Shown here one piece after another: positions 1-12,218 of a DNA stretch of 64,000 bases (its first letter is position 1; each line of letters opens with the position of its first letter). The DNA is from Capitella teleta (taxonomy: Eukaryota; Annelida; Polychaeta; Capitellidae). Location of the stretch: the NCBI GenBank assembly GCA_000328365.1, contig KB300220.1:38436-102435 (forward strand), written 5' to 3'. The notes beneath the pieces are model-generated. The model saw only the letters and a list, made by a program, of their open reading frames with translations. It had not been told where the DNA came from and did no database searches. The translations under genes were made by a program, and so were the position numbers.

Positions 1-1500
1 AATTGAACATTTGACAAGGAATTAGTAATACAATGACTCTCAGAGGAATGTATCCATAACTCTTGCAGAAAAACAAAATCGTGAGTATCAACAGGGTGCT
101 GTATGTAACTCCAGTCACATTGGTTGTACCCTGCAACATTATAGCTTATATGAAAGAGAAAAAAAAAAGAATCAAGTAAATTTAATCAGGAGCCACCAGT
201 CGAGATGCAATTGGCACAGAACCAGAATTGTTCATCATTGGGAGGATGCTGGACACACTTGGAATGCTACTGTAGCCGGACGAAATTCACAAACACAAAA
301 CGCATGAAACGTAGGATGTCCGACTAAAAGTTCTTTATTGACCCAGTGTGCAAGACGACGTACAATATGAAGAAGACAATAAGAAATGACCTACCAAAAC
401 AAAACAGAAAATGCAATAAATATACAGAAGTGAAACCCACGTGGGGTCAAATAATAAGAATAAAAGGTCATTAATTGATTAAAACAATAAAATAAATACA
501 TGACAGTTCATAGAAACACATTAAATTATAAGAAAAAGGTTTGAAGTAACTGCTCGACTGCTTGGGGTAGCACTCACCTTTGTTGAGAAGGAACATTCAA
601 CACTCAAAATCTACGACAGCTCAAACGGTGGCTGTCGCAAAAGCTCCAAGAAACCTGTTCGCATGCCTGACGGAGTGCAAAGAAAAGGAAGCCCTAGCGC
701 AGGCGACCCCTTATGGTCGTCTGCCAAACCACAGAACGCTCGACCTAAAGAAAAACACTACCACAGCATGCAATTGTCACAACCGTTGCTTCTTTGTGGA
801 GCTTCAAACTTTGATTGCACGCAGAACAAGCCTGGTCAATCGAGCCCCTTAAGGACTTCAGCTGAGATCGTAGATATACATATCCAGCCGGGGTGAAATT
901 GCTCTGCAGGAGTTTTATTTTGCCCATAGGATTCAGCAGTTGGTCTTGTAGTGGCAGCCTGATGTTCTTTTTGGTCAGTCACAAGACTGGACCGGTTTGG
1001 AGCAACCCAGTTGAGGAGCTTCACAGCTTTCAGCCTATCGTCCAATTGGGAGAACGCTGTCATCATTTTTCTTTTGCATGAAGGGCAGAGGGATAAGCAC
1101 AGTCTTTTTGGTGCTGATGGAGTAAGTGGCGATGCTGCTGCTGGCGGAGCTGCTGGTCGGCTTCTACATCGGCCTGCGATAATGGCTGAATCGCCTGTTC
1201 TCCTTGAGCCTTCCTATCCGCTTTGTGATTGGCAGATATGCAGTGCGTAGGCGGCCAATATCAGAATCTTTAGCCATGTCTCTTGGCACATAGATGGAAT
1301 TATTAGATAAGGAATTAATATTTTGGAAGCAATGACTAACCTTCTGTGACTGTTTCAATGACTTGTGCGACCTCTTCTACAGCGATTTGATCTGCGAGTA
1401 CAAAACGTTGGTTAGCAATAGAGAAAATTACAAATATCACATTTACCATTTTTTGACATTGGGGGGTTCTGGACCCTCACCATTCTCCCACCTGTCCACT
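1..1500. other. No gene recognised; repeat-like flank
   Basis: AT-rich sequence with short overlapping reading frames on both strands and no frame that I recognise. A minus-strand stretch at about 836-1358 is open in pieces (it includes SIYVPRDMAKDSD at about 1290) and may be decayed transposon coding sequence. I could not assign it to a family. The missing first exon of the TMCO6-like gene could lie anywhere upstream of 7094, but I did not find it here. Confidence 0.4.
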
Positions 1501-2218
1501 AAGTTTGCAAGTTCCTCTGAGTGGGTTGGGTTTTCGCCGGCAAAAACCTGTTTTACCAAACCATGGTAAAAACCTGGTTAAAACCACTTTTAGCCGGTAG
1601 AAACTGGCAAATATGGTTATAATCCATTCGGTATTCAAAATTGACTTTTTTAAAGGTTTTCTTAAAATACTGATACATTAAGCAATATGAAGGCATTGAG
1701 AACTGCTGGGTAAACATTTTGAAAACCTTTATTAATAATAAACGACCTAATGCAAGAGAATGTTAAGTAGTCAATTAGTAATCCATCTCAGTACTGCCCA
1801 TGGCACGAAGCATCCGGTAGCATGCAACTAACTTTATGGCTTTTTGCAGTCCAAGGCGATTTCTCAGCTTGGTGTATATAGTTCCAAAGTTTGAAAAGAT
1901 TCTTTCAATTGAAGCTGATGAGGCACACGCAGAATGAAGTTGAACCATCAGATCGACGAATCCGTCGGGTAAGTTGACGTTCTTGAGGCCTTTCCACCAT
2001 GGCAGTGGATGCATGCTGTCAGCAACTTTGAAGAAGCTGGTAGGGAATGGCTTGCTTCCTGATTTGAATGCAATAGCTGGTATGGGCTCTTTGCGCTTCA
2101 TGAGATGAGAACCTCCGGATAAAAAGGAAGATGTAGCAATTTTCATTCGATGCAATTTTATTGGATCAGGAAAAGCACATAAGGATATCACATGAAAGAA
2201 ATAGTGTTCATAATTCAT
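1500..2218 (-). mobile_element. hAT DNA transposon relic (transposase C-terminus)
   Basis: The minus frame 1775-2218 (147 residues) ends in a typical hAT C-terminal dimerisation region. Visible hallmarks are the SSASIERIFSNFG block, then a TKLRNRLG block, then an aliphatic helix. Only the last fifth of a normal hAT transposase (about 600 residues) is present; no BED finger or catalytic region is seen. At 1540-1620 the flank is GC-rich and partly self-complementary (tttaccaaaccatggtaaa), as expected of subterminal hAT sequence. It is an old, inactive fragment; the dimerisation block is the only part I am sure of. Confidence 0.75.
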
Positions 2219-2387
2219 AACAATGTTTGAAGCATCCTTTACTCTTCACACTGATACCACACACGACGAGAATATCCAAATATTTCATGTAAAAACAATG
2301 AAATTTGTACGCTTTCACGAGACTGACTTCGTACAACATTCGCTCATGCGAGAAGATGGAAGTGCGCTCTCTGCAGGAGAAAACGTG

Positions 2388-2527
2388 CCCCACAGGCAGT
2401 GGTGTGCAGGATAAAGAACCCTTGGCATTTATTAATAAGAGTAGGGGGAAACCCCAGTTCCGGGCCTTTTGTTCTGGCGCCCGTATCATCCGAATGGTTT
2501 GGGTGGAGCCGTAAAACCCCATCAGTC
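2388..2527 (+). repeat. tRNA-derived SINE, copy A (3' part)
   Basis: A GC-rich 140-base block shared with 37256-37395 and, reversed, with 62079-62400. Shared words include agtagggggaaacccc, ctggcgcccgtatcatccga and gtggagccgtaaaacccca. This copy lacks the tRNA-like head seen in the copy at 62 kb, and ends in an AT-rich tail containing tcagtcaattaatcagt. It lies just beside the hAT relic. Confidence 0.75.
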
Positions 2528-2783
2528 AATTAATCAGTATTGGTGTAGCTGGCACATGCAGACAGCTCGCTTGTTTGTCGATTTCAGAGGTGAATTCCTT
2601 ATCAGCGTAGGCTATTTGAAGTATTTTTCCCCAACTGCACTAGTGACTAGTCACAGATTATAAGCCCAAGGTGCAAGGACAGTAACGTGCACTTTGTGCT
2701 ACATTGTCACTTTTAACAAACATGATTTGGAAATATACAAACTTATTAACTTCATGAGGCACAAGTCAGTTCATAGCATTTGT

Positions 2784-3092
2784 TCAATAGAAAGTTTGAA
2801 ATAATTCCAAAATATCCTCGTTCTCGACCTCAGGGAGGCCGGTCACTCGGATTGAGTTTCTGCTGGTGTATTGCTCCAGAGCACCATTCTGTTTCTCAAG
2901 GGATTTTACACGTCTGTCTAGGTGGCCGATCACACTATCCTTTTTTTTTTTTAGTTCAGTTTTTAGTGAGACCAGTTCATGGCGAAAAGCACGAACCTTG
3001 GTGTCCTGGAGGGCGCTGGTGGGTGCTGCAACAAACGATGATGGATCCATGTCAGACGAATCCGAACTGCGCGATTTACTGCGAATTAACAT
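2784..3092 (-). mobile_element. LINE ORF1 fragment
   Basis: A minus frame of 102 residues has a Ser/Asp-rich start, a Lys/Glu-rich coiled-coil stretch (LKTELKKKKDSVIGHLDRRV) and then an EQYTSRNSIRVTGLPE block. That block is the usual start of the RNA-binding domain in LINE-encoded ORF1 proteins. The frame stops soon after, so most of the RRM and all of ORF2 are absent. The family is not resolved (CR1/L2-like elements often carry this type of ORF1). Confidence 0.65.
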
Positions 3093-3551
3093 GTATTGCA
3101 GATTAACGTATTGCAGGGACTCGGTGTACTGTAGAAGGCCTAATCTGTTGTAGCAGACGGTATCCTCACATAATTAACTTAGCTTCTTTGTGAATAAAAA
3201 AATCTCGTGATGATCACGTGTCAAATTGAGCTGTCACAGAGAGCTAAAAAGTGTGAGAATGTGCTAATGCTCCTGAGAATCAGCTTCCATGTAATCATGC
3301 CATTATTATCATGGTCATGGCAGTAACCTCAAACATTTGTCGGTGTGTACAGCTGCCTGATGGGGAGGTCCTGGACTCCTGGCCTTTGTCGTTGAGCCAT
3401 ATATTCTTGACGTGGTTGGGGTAAGCGGCATCTTGAACTAGCGAAGATGAATGAGGGCGTGCATCACCGCCCTCACGTGCTTGCAGTGGGCGCCAGGTCC
3501 CATGCCCACAGCACAGTCACACTGTGTCTCCAAGATTAGTTCATGAGCACA

Positions 3552-5935
3552 TCAGTGTTGTAGGTCGTTGTCTTCCTCATTTTTGCCTGCACTTTGCCAC
3601 TGATATAGATATGGTCCTACTTCTCCACATGCCGAATCAATCACCTCCAGAAACCTCTCGTCATACATCTGACGCGCTTTGTCATCCATATTCTGGTGGT
3701 ACAATCCGAGGTAATCGTTGAGGACCTCTACTGTCACAGTTGGAAGCTAGAGATAAAAAAAGTGGGTCAGCTCAAAGTTCATAAAAGTAAAGGAGTTCTT
3801 ACCTTAGTATTTGCATTAATATCTGTGTACTCAGTTGCTGCTGGTACGTCCATCTGATACACTTGCTCCTGAGCTGTATCATCGGTCCTTGTCTTGCAAT
3901 TGGCATCGAGAAACTCAAGCCTGAAATTAAAGGAACTAGTGCATTCCCAAGAAAAAGAAGTTAGAACATGACATCATCATGCATGTTTTTGTTAAGAGTA
4001 AGACCCTTAACTCTAGAGATGCAATAGTTGCAGTTAAATAACACAATCACATAATGCAAAGAATGTTAATAGAAGTCGTTAAGAGTAATAAATCGTTTAA
4101 TCATCTTTCAACGTCATTACATTAAAATAAAGCCAATACAATTCGAACAACATGCGTCACAAGAATAATAACTGGCAAGTAGTAGTATACATATATAAAA
4201 CCATTAATGTGAATCGTGAGTCACAACAGCATCTGGGTGGCAAAGTCATATGGGCACCTGCAAAAAAAAAGAAGAGAAGTTTCATATTATTCAAAACCTG
4301 TGTTTATTTAATGATACATGTACATTATTAATGTTGCACAGTTTCTTTTGACCAGAGAAATATGGCGCCATCTTCTCCACTGTATGGGATGACACATGAG
4401 CCCGAGGAACACTGGGCTCGAAAAACCTGGCAACGGACTGGAGCCTATGAAATAAATATTGGCTTCATTTACATTAAATAATAGTCACCATTACTCACAT
4501 GCTTGCAGAACAATATGGTATTGAAATCAACAATGAATTGGTCATTTGTCCAGGGGATCTAAATTCACATGAGGATAACAGATTTAAAGCTGAAGAGAAC
4601 TTTGGATATATACTCACATCACAGGAGCAGGTCGCAGGGAGCTTAGGTTTCAGACTTAATCCAGTCAGATATCCTGCAGAGTGCTGTGCATTGTCTTCAT
4701 TGATGTTATGTCGGATTTGACGATTTCTGTGGAAAGTAAAGTTCCATTATGTACGTGAATGATTAATTGAAAAATATAATTCGTAGAATACACAGGAAGC
4801 CATTCATCAACTAAGAAATCATTTTAGAGAATGGCAAACTGACCTCTGTAGCTTTTTGACATCTTTCTGAGCTGGCATGTGCTTGCTCCACCCTCCGAAA
4901 TCCCAAAGACCAGTGCTGACATTGAAGTGCTGCTTTGACGAAATAACCTGAATCAGAGTTTGAAACACTTGTGCGGTCGGAATAACTAATGGTAAATCCT
5001 TGTATGAAGTGTTAACATCAGCATGTGAAACCCACCTGTGCCACGATTCCTTGATCATTCAGGTTCCCCATCCTGTCTCCAGAAGCCTGCTCCAACTGGG
5101 GCAAACAATCAACCCAAACTTCTTGCGGGGCCCTCATTGCTTCTACGTGAGGACACGCCTCAGATGCCTCATCCAGGCTCAGTAGCTTACGCACTGATTT
5201 TCGGCTGTGCAGCCTCACTTGGCATTTTCCTTTGTGGCATTTGATGAATCCATCAGTGATGGAGACAAATGACAGGTTTTCACCAACACTCGATCGAACA
5301 GAGAATCTGAAGCAGGCACCGCCGGTTTCCGAAGGAATGACACCTTGCGGCAGAAGTTTTTGGGAACGACGTACACATCTCTTCAAGTGTGAGTCCACTT
5401 GATGGCGGCTGCGCAGAACTTCAATCATGGCATTGAAGTTATCTTTGAGAAAGCGGCAGTGCATACACATGATACCCTCTCGCACAACTTCCTCCGCCAT
5501 AGTCGCAGAATTCTGAATGTCCACGTCAGTGCATCTCCTCTCTACATGAACAAAAGCACATGGTAGAAGATCACCATCGGCACAGTAGTCATTCATAACA
5601 AATACATCAAAGACATCTGAACGAACACGCCAAACAAGATGGCCAACTCCAACCAACTTGCAAGAAAAACTTGCAATGGTCAATGGAGAGACTTCTTCCT
5701 TCCTCATGTTTTCAGGAATAGGGAGCACACCGAACTCACTTTGCAGCATTTCTGTGGTGACTGTGATGCGCCTGCTTGCTTAGGAGATGTAGCTCTTACA
5801 GAATGAAGCGCATCCTCACAGACGATGGCATGAATTTCGTGGATTGGTTTTGCTCTGTGGTGCTTGTGATATGCAGGGAGGGAGCAGTTGAGCATATGAG
5901 TGGAGTAGTTCTGGTCTGCTTGGTGCAGAAACAAA
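3552..5935 (-). CDS. Spliced gene of unknown function with a SWIM-like Cys/His motif
   Basis: I do not recognise this gene with certainty. Six exons join in phase on the minus strand: 5935-5820, 5760-5036, 4998-4844, 4726-4618, 4558-4499 and 4444-4328 (stop at 4328-4330). Two more phase-compatible exons, 3920-3803 and 3746-3552, may replace the end of the last one. The 5' end is missing. Exon 2 encodes about 240 residues with a C-x4-C ... CPH arrangement (CHKGKC, then EACPHVEAM) like a SWIM zinc finger. Exon 6 has a Cys cluster followed by YSGEDGAIFL. The pattern recalls the multi-copy HMGXB3-like or KDZ-transposase-linked proteins of invertebrates, but this is from memory. Neighbours are transposon relics, so it may be a domesticated or recently mobile gene. 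Confidence 0.5.
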
Positions 5936-6191
5936 CTGAAAGACGAAGGAGAAATAGGAAATAATAACATCTAAACACAGAATTTAGCTAGTTTTAACCA
6001 TTCCCACGCCTTAAAAAAACATTTGATCGATAGTGTACATTATTATATTCAATTTTCCAGTGTTATTAGACCCATGAAACGTTCAACTCCTGAAACGTGA
6101 AATCTGTAAATTTCTCTTTTCTCAGCTAAATCGATTGCTGATATAATCCACGCCATTGCAAAATTTTAAGATTTGAAATATTATAAAAGTA

Positions 6192-6486
6192 CTAATAACA
6201 TAAATTATGCATGCTTTGGTACAATGCATTTTCTGAAATTTGCAAGCATGAAACAAACAAATACAATATCAGAAGAAACCTAGTCTTGGTGTGATTCAGG
6301 GGATATGTCAGAATTTTATAAGTTTTGGCGAGGCCTATTATCCTTTCGACATGGACACGTTTTGAAGATATTTCGCGGTCTTTTAGCACAACATCTCCTT
6401 CAATTTTGTTCTGCTTCTTAAAGAAGGCCTGGATGTTGACGTCTTTTGCAGCAAACAAATCTTGTACGTCAAATCGTTGATCTGAA
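6192..6486 (-). pseudogene. DDE_Tnp_4-type (Harbinger-like) transposase fragment
   Basis: The minus frame has DQRFDVQDLFAAKDV followed about 35 residues later by SSKRVHVERIIGLAKTYKIL. This is the last part of the DDE nuclease domain in PIF/Harbinger-type transposases, with the second Asp in a D-x-F-x-[IV]-x-D-L context and the final Glu in H-V-E-R. A good splice acceptor (ttttttcag in the minus sense) sits at 6487, right at the start of the similarity. The piece may therefore be one exon of a larger transposase or host-captured gene whose upstream exons are not visible. Confidence 0.65.
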
Positions 6487-6539
6487 AAAAACATCAGATT
6501 AAATGTATTACAACTTTTCATGCTCTTTGTAGAGTTCTT

Positions 6540-7005
6540 CGACACCGACATATCGGAGCTTTATCGATACCTATATGTCGGAGGGGGTAATATCGGCGAC
6601 ACCGACATTAACTCAAGCCACGCTGTGACTATATTAGTCGGTCTATACAATCATAGATTATGCAATAAGGAAGGTCGGGCGACGCTAATAGGCGGTGTTT
6701 GAATAGCTGAGCCTTATGTCGATGGCACTCGATGCATTAAAGCAGCTGCACTGATCAGCGAAAATACCACAAGTCATATTCAGCATAGTGAGGCTTCTAG
6801 GCTTCTTGCTGTTTATTTTCAGGTTCAAGCACATTAAGATTCGCAGATTATGCGATGAGAGGCGGGTTTGCTTCTCTGTGAAGATATTTCCACGCATGCT
6901 GAACACACGTTCAGAGTCAACACTTGTCGCTGGTGCAGACAAGTAGCGCCTGGAGCCTTTGCCGGGAGGGGGAAGCGGGCTTGATGATCCCTCCACCACT
7001 TCCAT
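6540..7005 (-). mobile_element. Second hAT DNA transposon relic
   Basis: The minus frame 6685-7005 carries a hAT dimerisation block: RRYLSAPATSVDSERVFS, then a KQTRLSSHNLRILMCLNL helix. It resembles the ZBED-type hAT group more than the relic at 1775. Below it, at 6540-6615, is a run of short inverted words (gacaccgacatatcgg, tatgtcggagg, ggcgacaccgacat) as in subterminal hAT repeats. Only the C-terminus is present. It lies directly upstream of the first TMCO6-like exon that I can see, so it may have landed in that gene's first intron or promoter. Confidence 0.7.
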
Positions 7006-7093
7006 ATGGTGGAGGAAACAACTCTAGCTCTTTGCTCTCCTTCGTCCGTTACAATTTGCTGAATTTATTTTATTTTTATTTTTTTCTCCCCAG

Positions 7094-9729
7094 AGCTGCG
7101 CCGCTCCAAGCGTCAGCATGTGATGAACGCCAAGCGTGTCCGCATGACCAGTATGTGCGCCAACGAGGAGGACATCACGGTCGAAGAGGTCGGTTCTCCT
7201 GATGCGCTCAGAAATTCGAATCCAAATTAACCCTGTTGAAGCATAAAGCTGATCTGCTGTTCATTGAAGGTCTCACCTGCATACATGTTCCATGCAGGTC
7301 CAGCAAATGGCAGCGCTGATTGTGGCCAAGACAGGAGACAAGAAGGAGCAGTTGCGATTCCTCAAGCGCTCGTTCACCCAGGGAACAGCGCTCATTGACG
7401 CTTTCCTCAGGTGCTGCTTAGCTGTGTATTTGTGGTTGTAATTACACTCGGTTTTCTGTAGCGTGGATAACGCAATGGCTGCTTTGGTTGGCATTTTGAC
7501 TCGATCGGATTCGGACCTTCAGCTGGATGCTGCGTGGTGTTTGACCAACATAGCCGCTGGTCTGGAGACCCACGAGTCCACTGTGCTCACTCACGCCGGT
7601 CCTTATCTGGTCACGTACCTCTCAAGCGGAAATCCACCCCTGCAGGTAGAGTGTCACAATGTGGAGGTCTTTCATGCGGTTGTCATATTTCTTGTAGGAT
7701 CAATGCGCGTGGGCGATTGGGAACATTGCAGGTGGAGATACCAAACACAGAGACATTCTCAGAGACCAGGGAGCCATTCAAGCCCTGATTAATCTCCTCC
7801 AAGTAGAAGTCATTTCACTTGTCTCTTCATCGTGCATCTTCTTCTTTTAGTCTTCCACGAAAAATGTTGTGAAGTCGGCCGCTTTTGCACTCTCTAATAT
7901 TGCCAAGGACAAAGAAAAGTGCAAGTAAGAGGATTGTATTTTGCAGCCATGCTTACGAAACGCATCTTCACTATGTGTGATTCATTGTTTATTGTCATCT
8001 TTCTTCTTCTGCTCTGTTCAGGACTCTTGTTGACGAGGGCGTTCTTCCTGCTCTAGTCACTCACCTCAAAGTCAGTGAGGACAACATGGACGTGCTAGCC
8101 GAGTGCGCTTGGGTGCTGACCTACATTGGAGCCACGTGAGGCGCTAATTAATTAATCAACTGATTAATTGTCTGGTGATTACAGAGGTGAACACGAGGCT
8201 GCTTTGATCTCGGGAGGAATACTTAGTGCTCTGGCTGACATCGCTGTGGATGTGGTGGCTAAAGACAAAGACAACTTCAACGTAAGTGCTTTGCTCCCTT
8301 GAGACTCTTGATCATCACAGAGCGCTCTGCAGGTCCTGACCCCTGTCCTCCGTTGCCTTGGCAACATATGCAGTCGTCCGGATGATGCTCCGTTGAAGGC
8401 CTGTGAAAACAAGCAGCTGATGCCGACCGTTGCCAAACTGCTCGACTCAACGCACCGCCACATTCGCAAGGAAACCCTCTGGGCTCTGTCCAACCTGACT
8501 GGTGAGTGTGTGGCTCACGATCATTGGCTCACGCTCTTCCACGCTCAATTCTTCCGCTTCAGGTCACGCTGAGGTCTGCAAATTGGCTCTGGAAGCCAAC
8601 TTGGTGAAGCCTTTGATTGAGATGCTCCATTCAACGCAAGATATCAAGCATGAGGTATGCCAGCATTGTCATTCAGATTTATGTGATTATGTTTCGCACA
8701 CAGGTGGCTTACACCATGTGCAACCTGGCTTACCATTCAACGGATATTTGCCAACACCTCTTGGATAGTGGAGCACTGCCTGCCATGGTACCCCTGCTCA
8801 AATCCACTGATACAGATACCGTACACTTGGCATTGTCTTTCACTGATATGGTTTTGAGAGACACAGAAAATGTAAGTCATTTTAGGGTCTTGGTGACATG
8901 ACCTGTATTCTAATCTGGGTCATCCAGGGTCGCCAAGCTTTTGAAGAAGCACAGGGGTTAACATTCCTGGAAGCACTTGAGTACCACCAGAACGACACTC
9001 TCCGTCTTCAGACCAACGAAATTCTCGACAATTACTTCTACAAGGAAGCAGACGTAAGTGGTCTTTTGGGCACAAGATATTTTATTTGTTTTATTTCTTG
9101 TATCAAGTTTTAGCGCTTAATTATTGTGTTTGCTGGTCGTTTGTGCTTTAGCCAATTTTTCTTTTTGCGCTGGCGTTCCGTTTTTCACGATTATTTTTGC
9201 AGAAGAGAACTGGTTGATGCTCCTAAGCAGCAGCAGCAGCAGCAGCCGGAGGTAGCGTGGCTTCTTGGCTGCTTGCTCCTGTGACATTCCCCATCTGATT
9301 CTCTTCTCCTCTTTGTACATTACTTTCGAGTGATGGGTGAAAGTTTTTCTAGTTTAATACCTTAATGTTGACTCAGAGATTGGGAAAAATCTTGGTGATA
9401 TTCTCTTTGAATTGGTGTTCTCTCCTGTTGCAGATTGATTGAGTGGTTTTTCACTTTTACCTTTTTTTTTTTTTTTTTCTTTTTAATAATTTGAAGTCAA
9501 TTCAATGAAGTCAATGTATGTATGCATTCACTGCACAGTACAGAGGTCGATGAAAATCAATTCAACTCCAACTATTCTCAATACGTGTAATACTGAGAGC
9601 ATCAAATAAATTGGAGGGAGAAAATGTCATCAATATTAAAGATTTTTTTTTAATTTTATGTTCTATTTTGAGATCTTATCTAATTTGCATATTTGACCCT
9701 TTTTTTATTTTTTTTTACAGGAAGCTTAA
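7094..9729 (+). CDS. TMCO6: TMCO6-like importin-alpha-related ARM-repeat protein (5' partial)
   Basis: Twelve exons join in phase: 7094-7188, 7298-7410, 7462-7645, 7698-7802, 7851-7924, 8022-8135, 8185-8281, 8333-8501, 8563-8654, 8704-8871, 8928-9053 and 9721-9729. The first starts with a basic stretch (LRRSKRQHVMNAKRVRMTS) like an importin-beta-binding segment. It is followed by armadillo repeats with conserved words DAAWCLTNIAAG, QCAWAIGNIAGD and AAFALSNIAKD. TMCO6 rather than true importin alpha is suggested by HAGPYLVTYLSSG, AECAWVLTYIGAT, PVLRCLGNICS and the ending LEALEYHQND. About 448 codons are visible; human TMCO6 is about 490, and I found no start exon. The vertebrate protein is annotated as a membrane/coiled-coil protein, but no membrane span is obvious here. 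The last coding exon holds only Glu-Ala-stop after a 667-base intron. A poly(A) signal is at 9978. Confidence 0.8.
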
Positions 9730-10084
9730 AGATCACTTCTGAGGCTCTCCACCCAACAAAGGCAGCTCCCTCTCCGCATCAAATCACATTTCGTTCGTCG
9801 TCTTGTGAATCTTGAGCTGTGGTCATAATATTTCAGTATCTCTCTCTTAATCTTAAGTGTCAACATGAATGTTGTAAATTTGTGAGCTGTGTGTCTAATA
9901 ATATCTCGCGATTTCTTTTTATTTGTCCTAATTTTACTTTAACTGCTTTTATAGACATAGTTGTGATTTTGCAGATTAATAAAAACTTCCTTTTAAAATT
10001 TTATTGTTTGTCGTTTTAGTGTGGACTAATATGTATTGAAATACTGAATTGTAAATCACTAGTGAATGTCAAGTCGAACAGAAA
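9730..10084. other. 3' untranslated region and AT-rich spacer
   Basis: 3' sequence of the TMCO6-like gene with an AATAAA at 9978-9983, then AT-rich spacer. No other gene is seen. Confidence 0.6.
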
Positions 10085-11425
10085 ATATCTACTGGGCTGA
10101 GGGTTTTTTTCGGCTGGCTAGTCGGTCAGCCGACCTTTCTGTGGCTGACTAACCGATATTTTTCCGGCTCAGTAAAAGTATGTTTTTATTAAATTAAGTC
10201 TTAGCTGGATGCATAAGAAAATATTATAGCTGGATGCATAAGAAAATAATACTAAGAATTTCACCATTGGCGCCCTTATCGTGCCTCGTGTCTGCTTCGA
10301 AATACTCGTAGATGCTAACTAGCTTATCCACTGGGAGCCTGGTTCGCATGTTGTGGAGTCAACCTCAATGCCATGAGCAATGATATTGGTGGAGGGATGA
10401 ACAGTTTTCGAATGTTTTATGAGAATTCCACATTGATTGCAGAAGTGTAGGAAAAGATGAGTCATGGATCAAACAAAATGTACCAGCTTCCCTTTTGGGC
10501 ACAATCCCAAGAGGAAATAACACTACATTCGCAAATGGGGGTTCTTGATAGGGGCTGATATGCGACCGCAGCGGCCTTTGGTGTATGATATGCTGAAGGG
10601 CTATGGAATGAGGGACAGCACCCTTATGATTTCCCCTAAACGGATGAAAGGATCGAAAAGCCGTATAAAATCCATCGATAAGAGGCTGGCGAAGATGTTG
10701 AGGATAACGTATACCAAATGGTACTGCAGCTGCACGATATCCACTGGAGTCACAATATCAGAAGCCCCACCCAAAAGCTTCTTTGCGGTGCATGGAAGAA
10801 TGGGCAGCACTGACCCAGGACAGGATCCGAATTCTCATCCACAGCGTGCGTCGCAGGGGCACGGCCTGTACTGAGGCCACGGGACATTGTGTAACACGCA
10901 GTTGGCTGCTCTGGTGGTGTGGCCGTCGTCTGCTCGTTAGACAATGGGAGGCCACACTCCATATTGTTGACAATCTTTAAGCATTTTTTTTCCCCGTAAA
11001 ATAATCAATCCATGAAAAGTGTTCTTTTGCGTTTTGACTCCGCCGCACGTTCAACATCCTTGCTGATTCCATGTGGCCGCCAGAAACTCCAACTTTCGAA
11101 TAATCAACCTGGATGAATACTAGTACCCCAACGCACCCACTAAAATCATGTATCCACGCTAAATTTAGTTTGCACTATTCTATAAGCTTTTTAAAACGTG
11201 TATAGTTTCCTTTGTTGCTTAGTATACTTGGTGAAGTTCTATAAATCCTGACATTATGATTATTTCCTGCCAAATATCTCAAAAGAATTGCGGCTGACCG
11301 ATCGATTTTCGGCGGCGACTGAGCCAGCAGTTTTTCGGCGGATCAGTAAAATTCCGGCGACGGCGGCTCAGTTATTTTTCTGCTGGCTAGTCGACTTATC
11401 CCGGCTGGCTTCGGGGTCTAGGGCT
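10085..11425 (-). mobile_element. DIRS-like retroelement fossil flanked by GC-rich tracts
   Basis: In the minus sense, about 10540-10440 encodes a block with PLGIVPKREAGTFCLIHD. This is the reverse transcriptase entry segment (PLG-VPKK-PG-FRLIHDLS) characteristic of DIRS-type tyrosine-recombinase retroelements. The surrounding sequence is decayed. Two GC-rich tracts, 10091-10175 and 11283-11415, bracket it and share words such as gctggctagtcg and cagtaaaa; they may be element ends or part of another repeat. A 26-base tandem duplication lies at about 10205-10255. The element is clearly broken and old, and its exact limits are uncertain. Confidence 0.45.
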
Positions 11426-12218
11426 GCTCTTGGAGTACTTGCAGAGATAGAGCTCACCTTGCAACAGCGTAGTGTACACAGAACATGGTATAGTGTACAG
11501 TACTGTCACACAAGAATACAGAATAGCCGCTAGCCATGGATGTACACATAGTACCACTGGGTACCGTACAGTACCGTTGTCACGCTTCAGATATTCTTTA
11601 TTATGTCATATGTGGCAGCTGTGCAAGTACCAAGTACCATGAAGGGTGCTCCAGTATTTTATCTTATCAACCAAGAAATACAAATCGCTGATACGAAGAA
11701 CATGAATGGCTCTGCAAGCAGAGAACTTCAAACATTCTCTGCTGCAAGGCTCAAATCATAACGCATATTGAATATCTGGTCAAGATTCATAACGTATATT
11801 TCAGATCATGTGACTTACGGGGGGGAAGCATGTTCAGAAACAACTCAAGTCTAAATTGGTGACAAGTTTTAAGCCATTTATGTGGGGAAATTCGAAAAAT
11901 GTGAGTAAATATATCATAATGTTGCACCTCCATCGCCTTTGGCTTAATCTTCTAACTGTTGCCATGCCACGCTTACACTTGTAAATATTAATCTTATATC
12001 CTACATTGTTAATATGACATAAGATGATAAGGACATCATCCCCACAGATTATGGCTCATCAACTTCAACATTTTCGATGCTTTGAACACGTTAATTGACC
12101 CTTGATTAATTGATTAATTATTAAGTTTACTTTGAGCATGCATAATTAATAAGTTTAAACTATGATCACTCAACATTGAATTTATATATGAGAATTATTC
12201 CTCCTTCAATTGACCAGG
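11426..12218. other. Spacer upstream of the TMEM130-like gene
   Basis: No gene recognised. A first coding exon for the TMEM130-like gene is expected here but not found. A strong donor (aaatgtgagt at 11898) follows a short ATG frame, but its phase does not fit. Short direct repeats such as gtaccaagtacc are present at about 11560-11640. Confidence 0.4.

Noticed and set aside
7094-9729. True importin alpha (karyopherin alpha)
   Set aside because: ARM repeats and a basic N-terminus fit, but the NLS-binding W-x3-N arrays are mostly absent, and conserved words (PYLVTYLSSG, PVLRCLGNIC, LEALEYHQND) fit TMCO6 better.
11880-11900. First exon of the TMEM130-like gene (ATG followed by a strong gtgagt donor)
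   Set aside because: Joining it at phase 0 to the acceptor at 12217 gives an early stop, so it does not fit the downstream frame.
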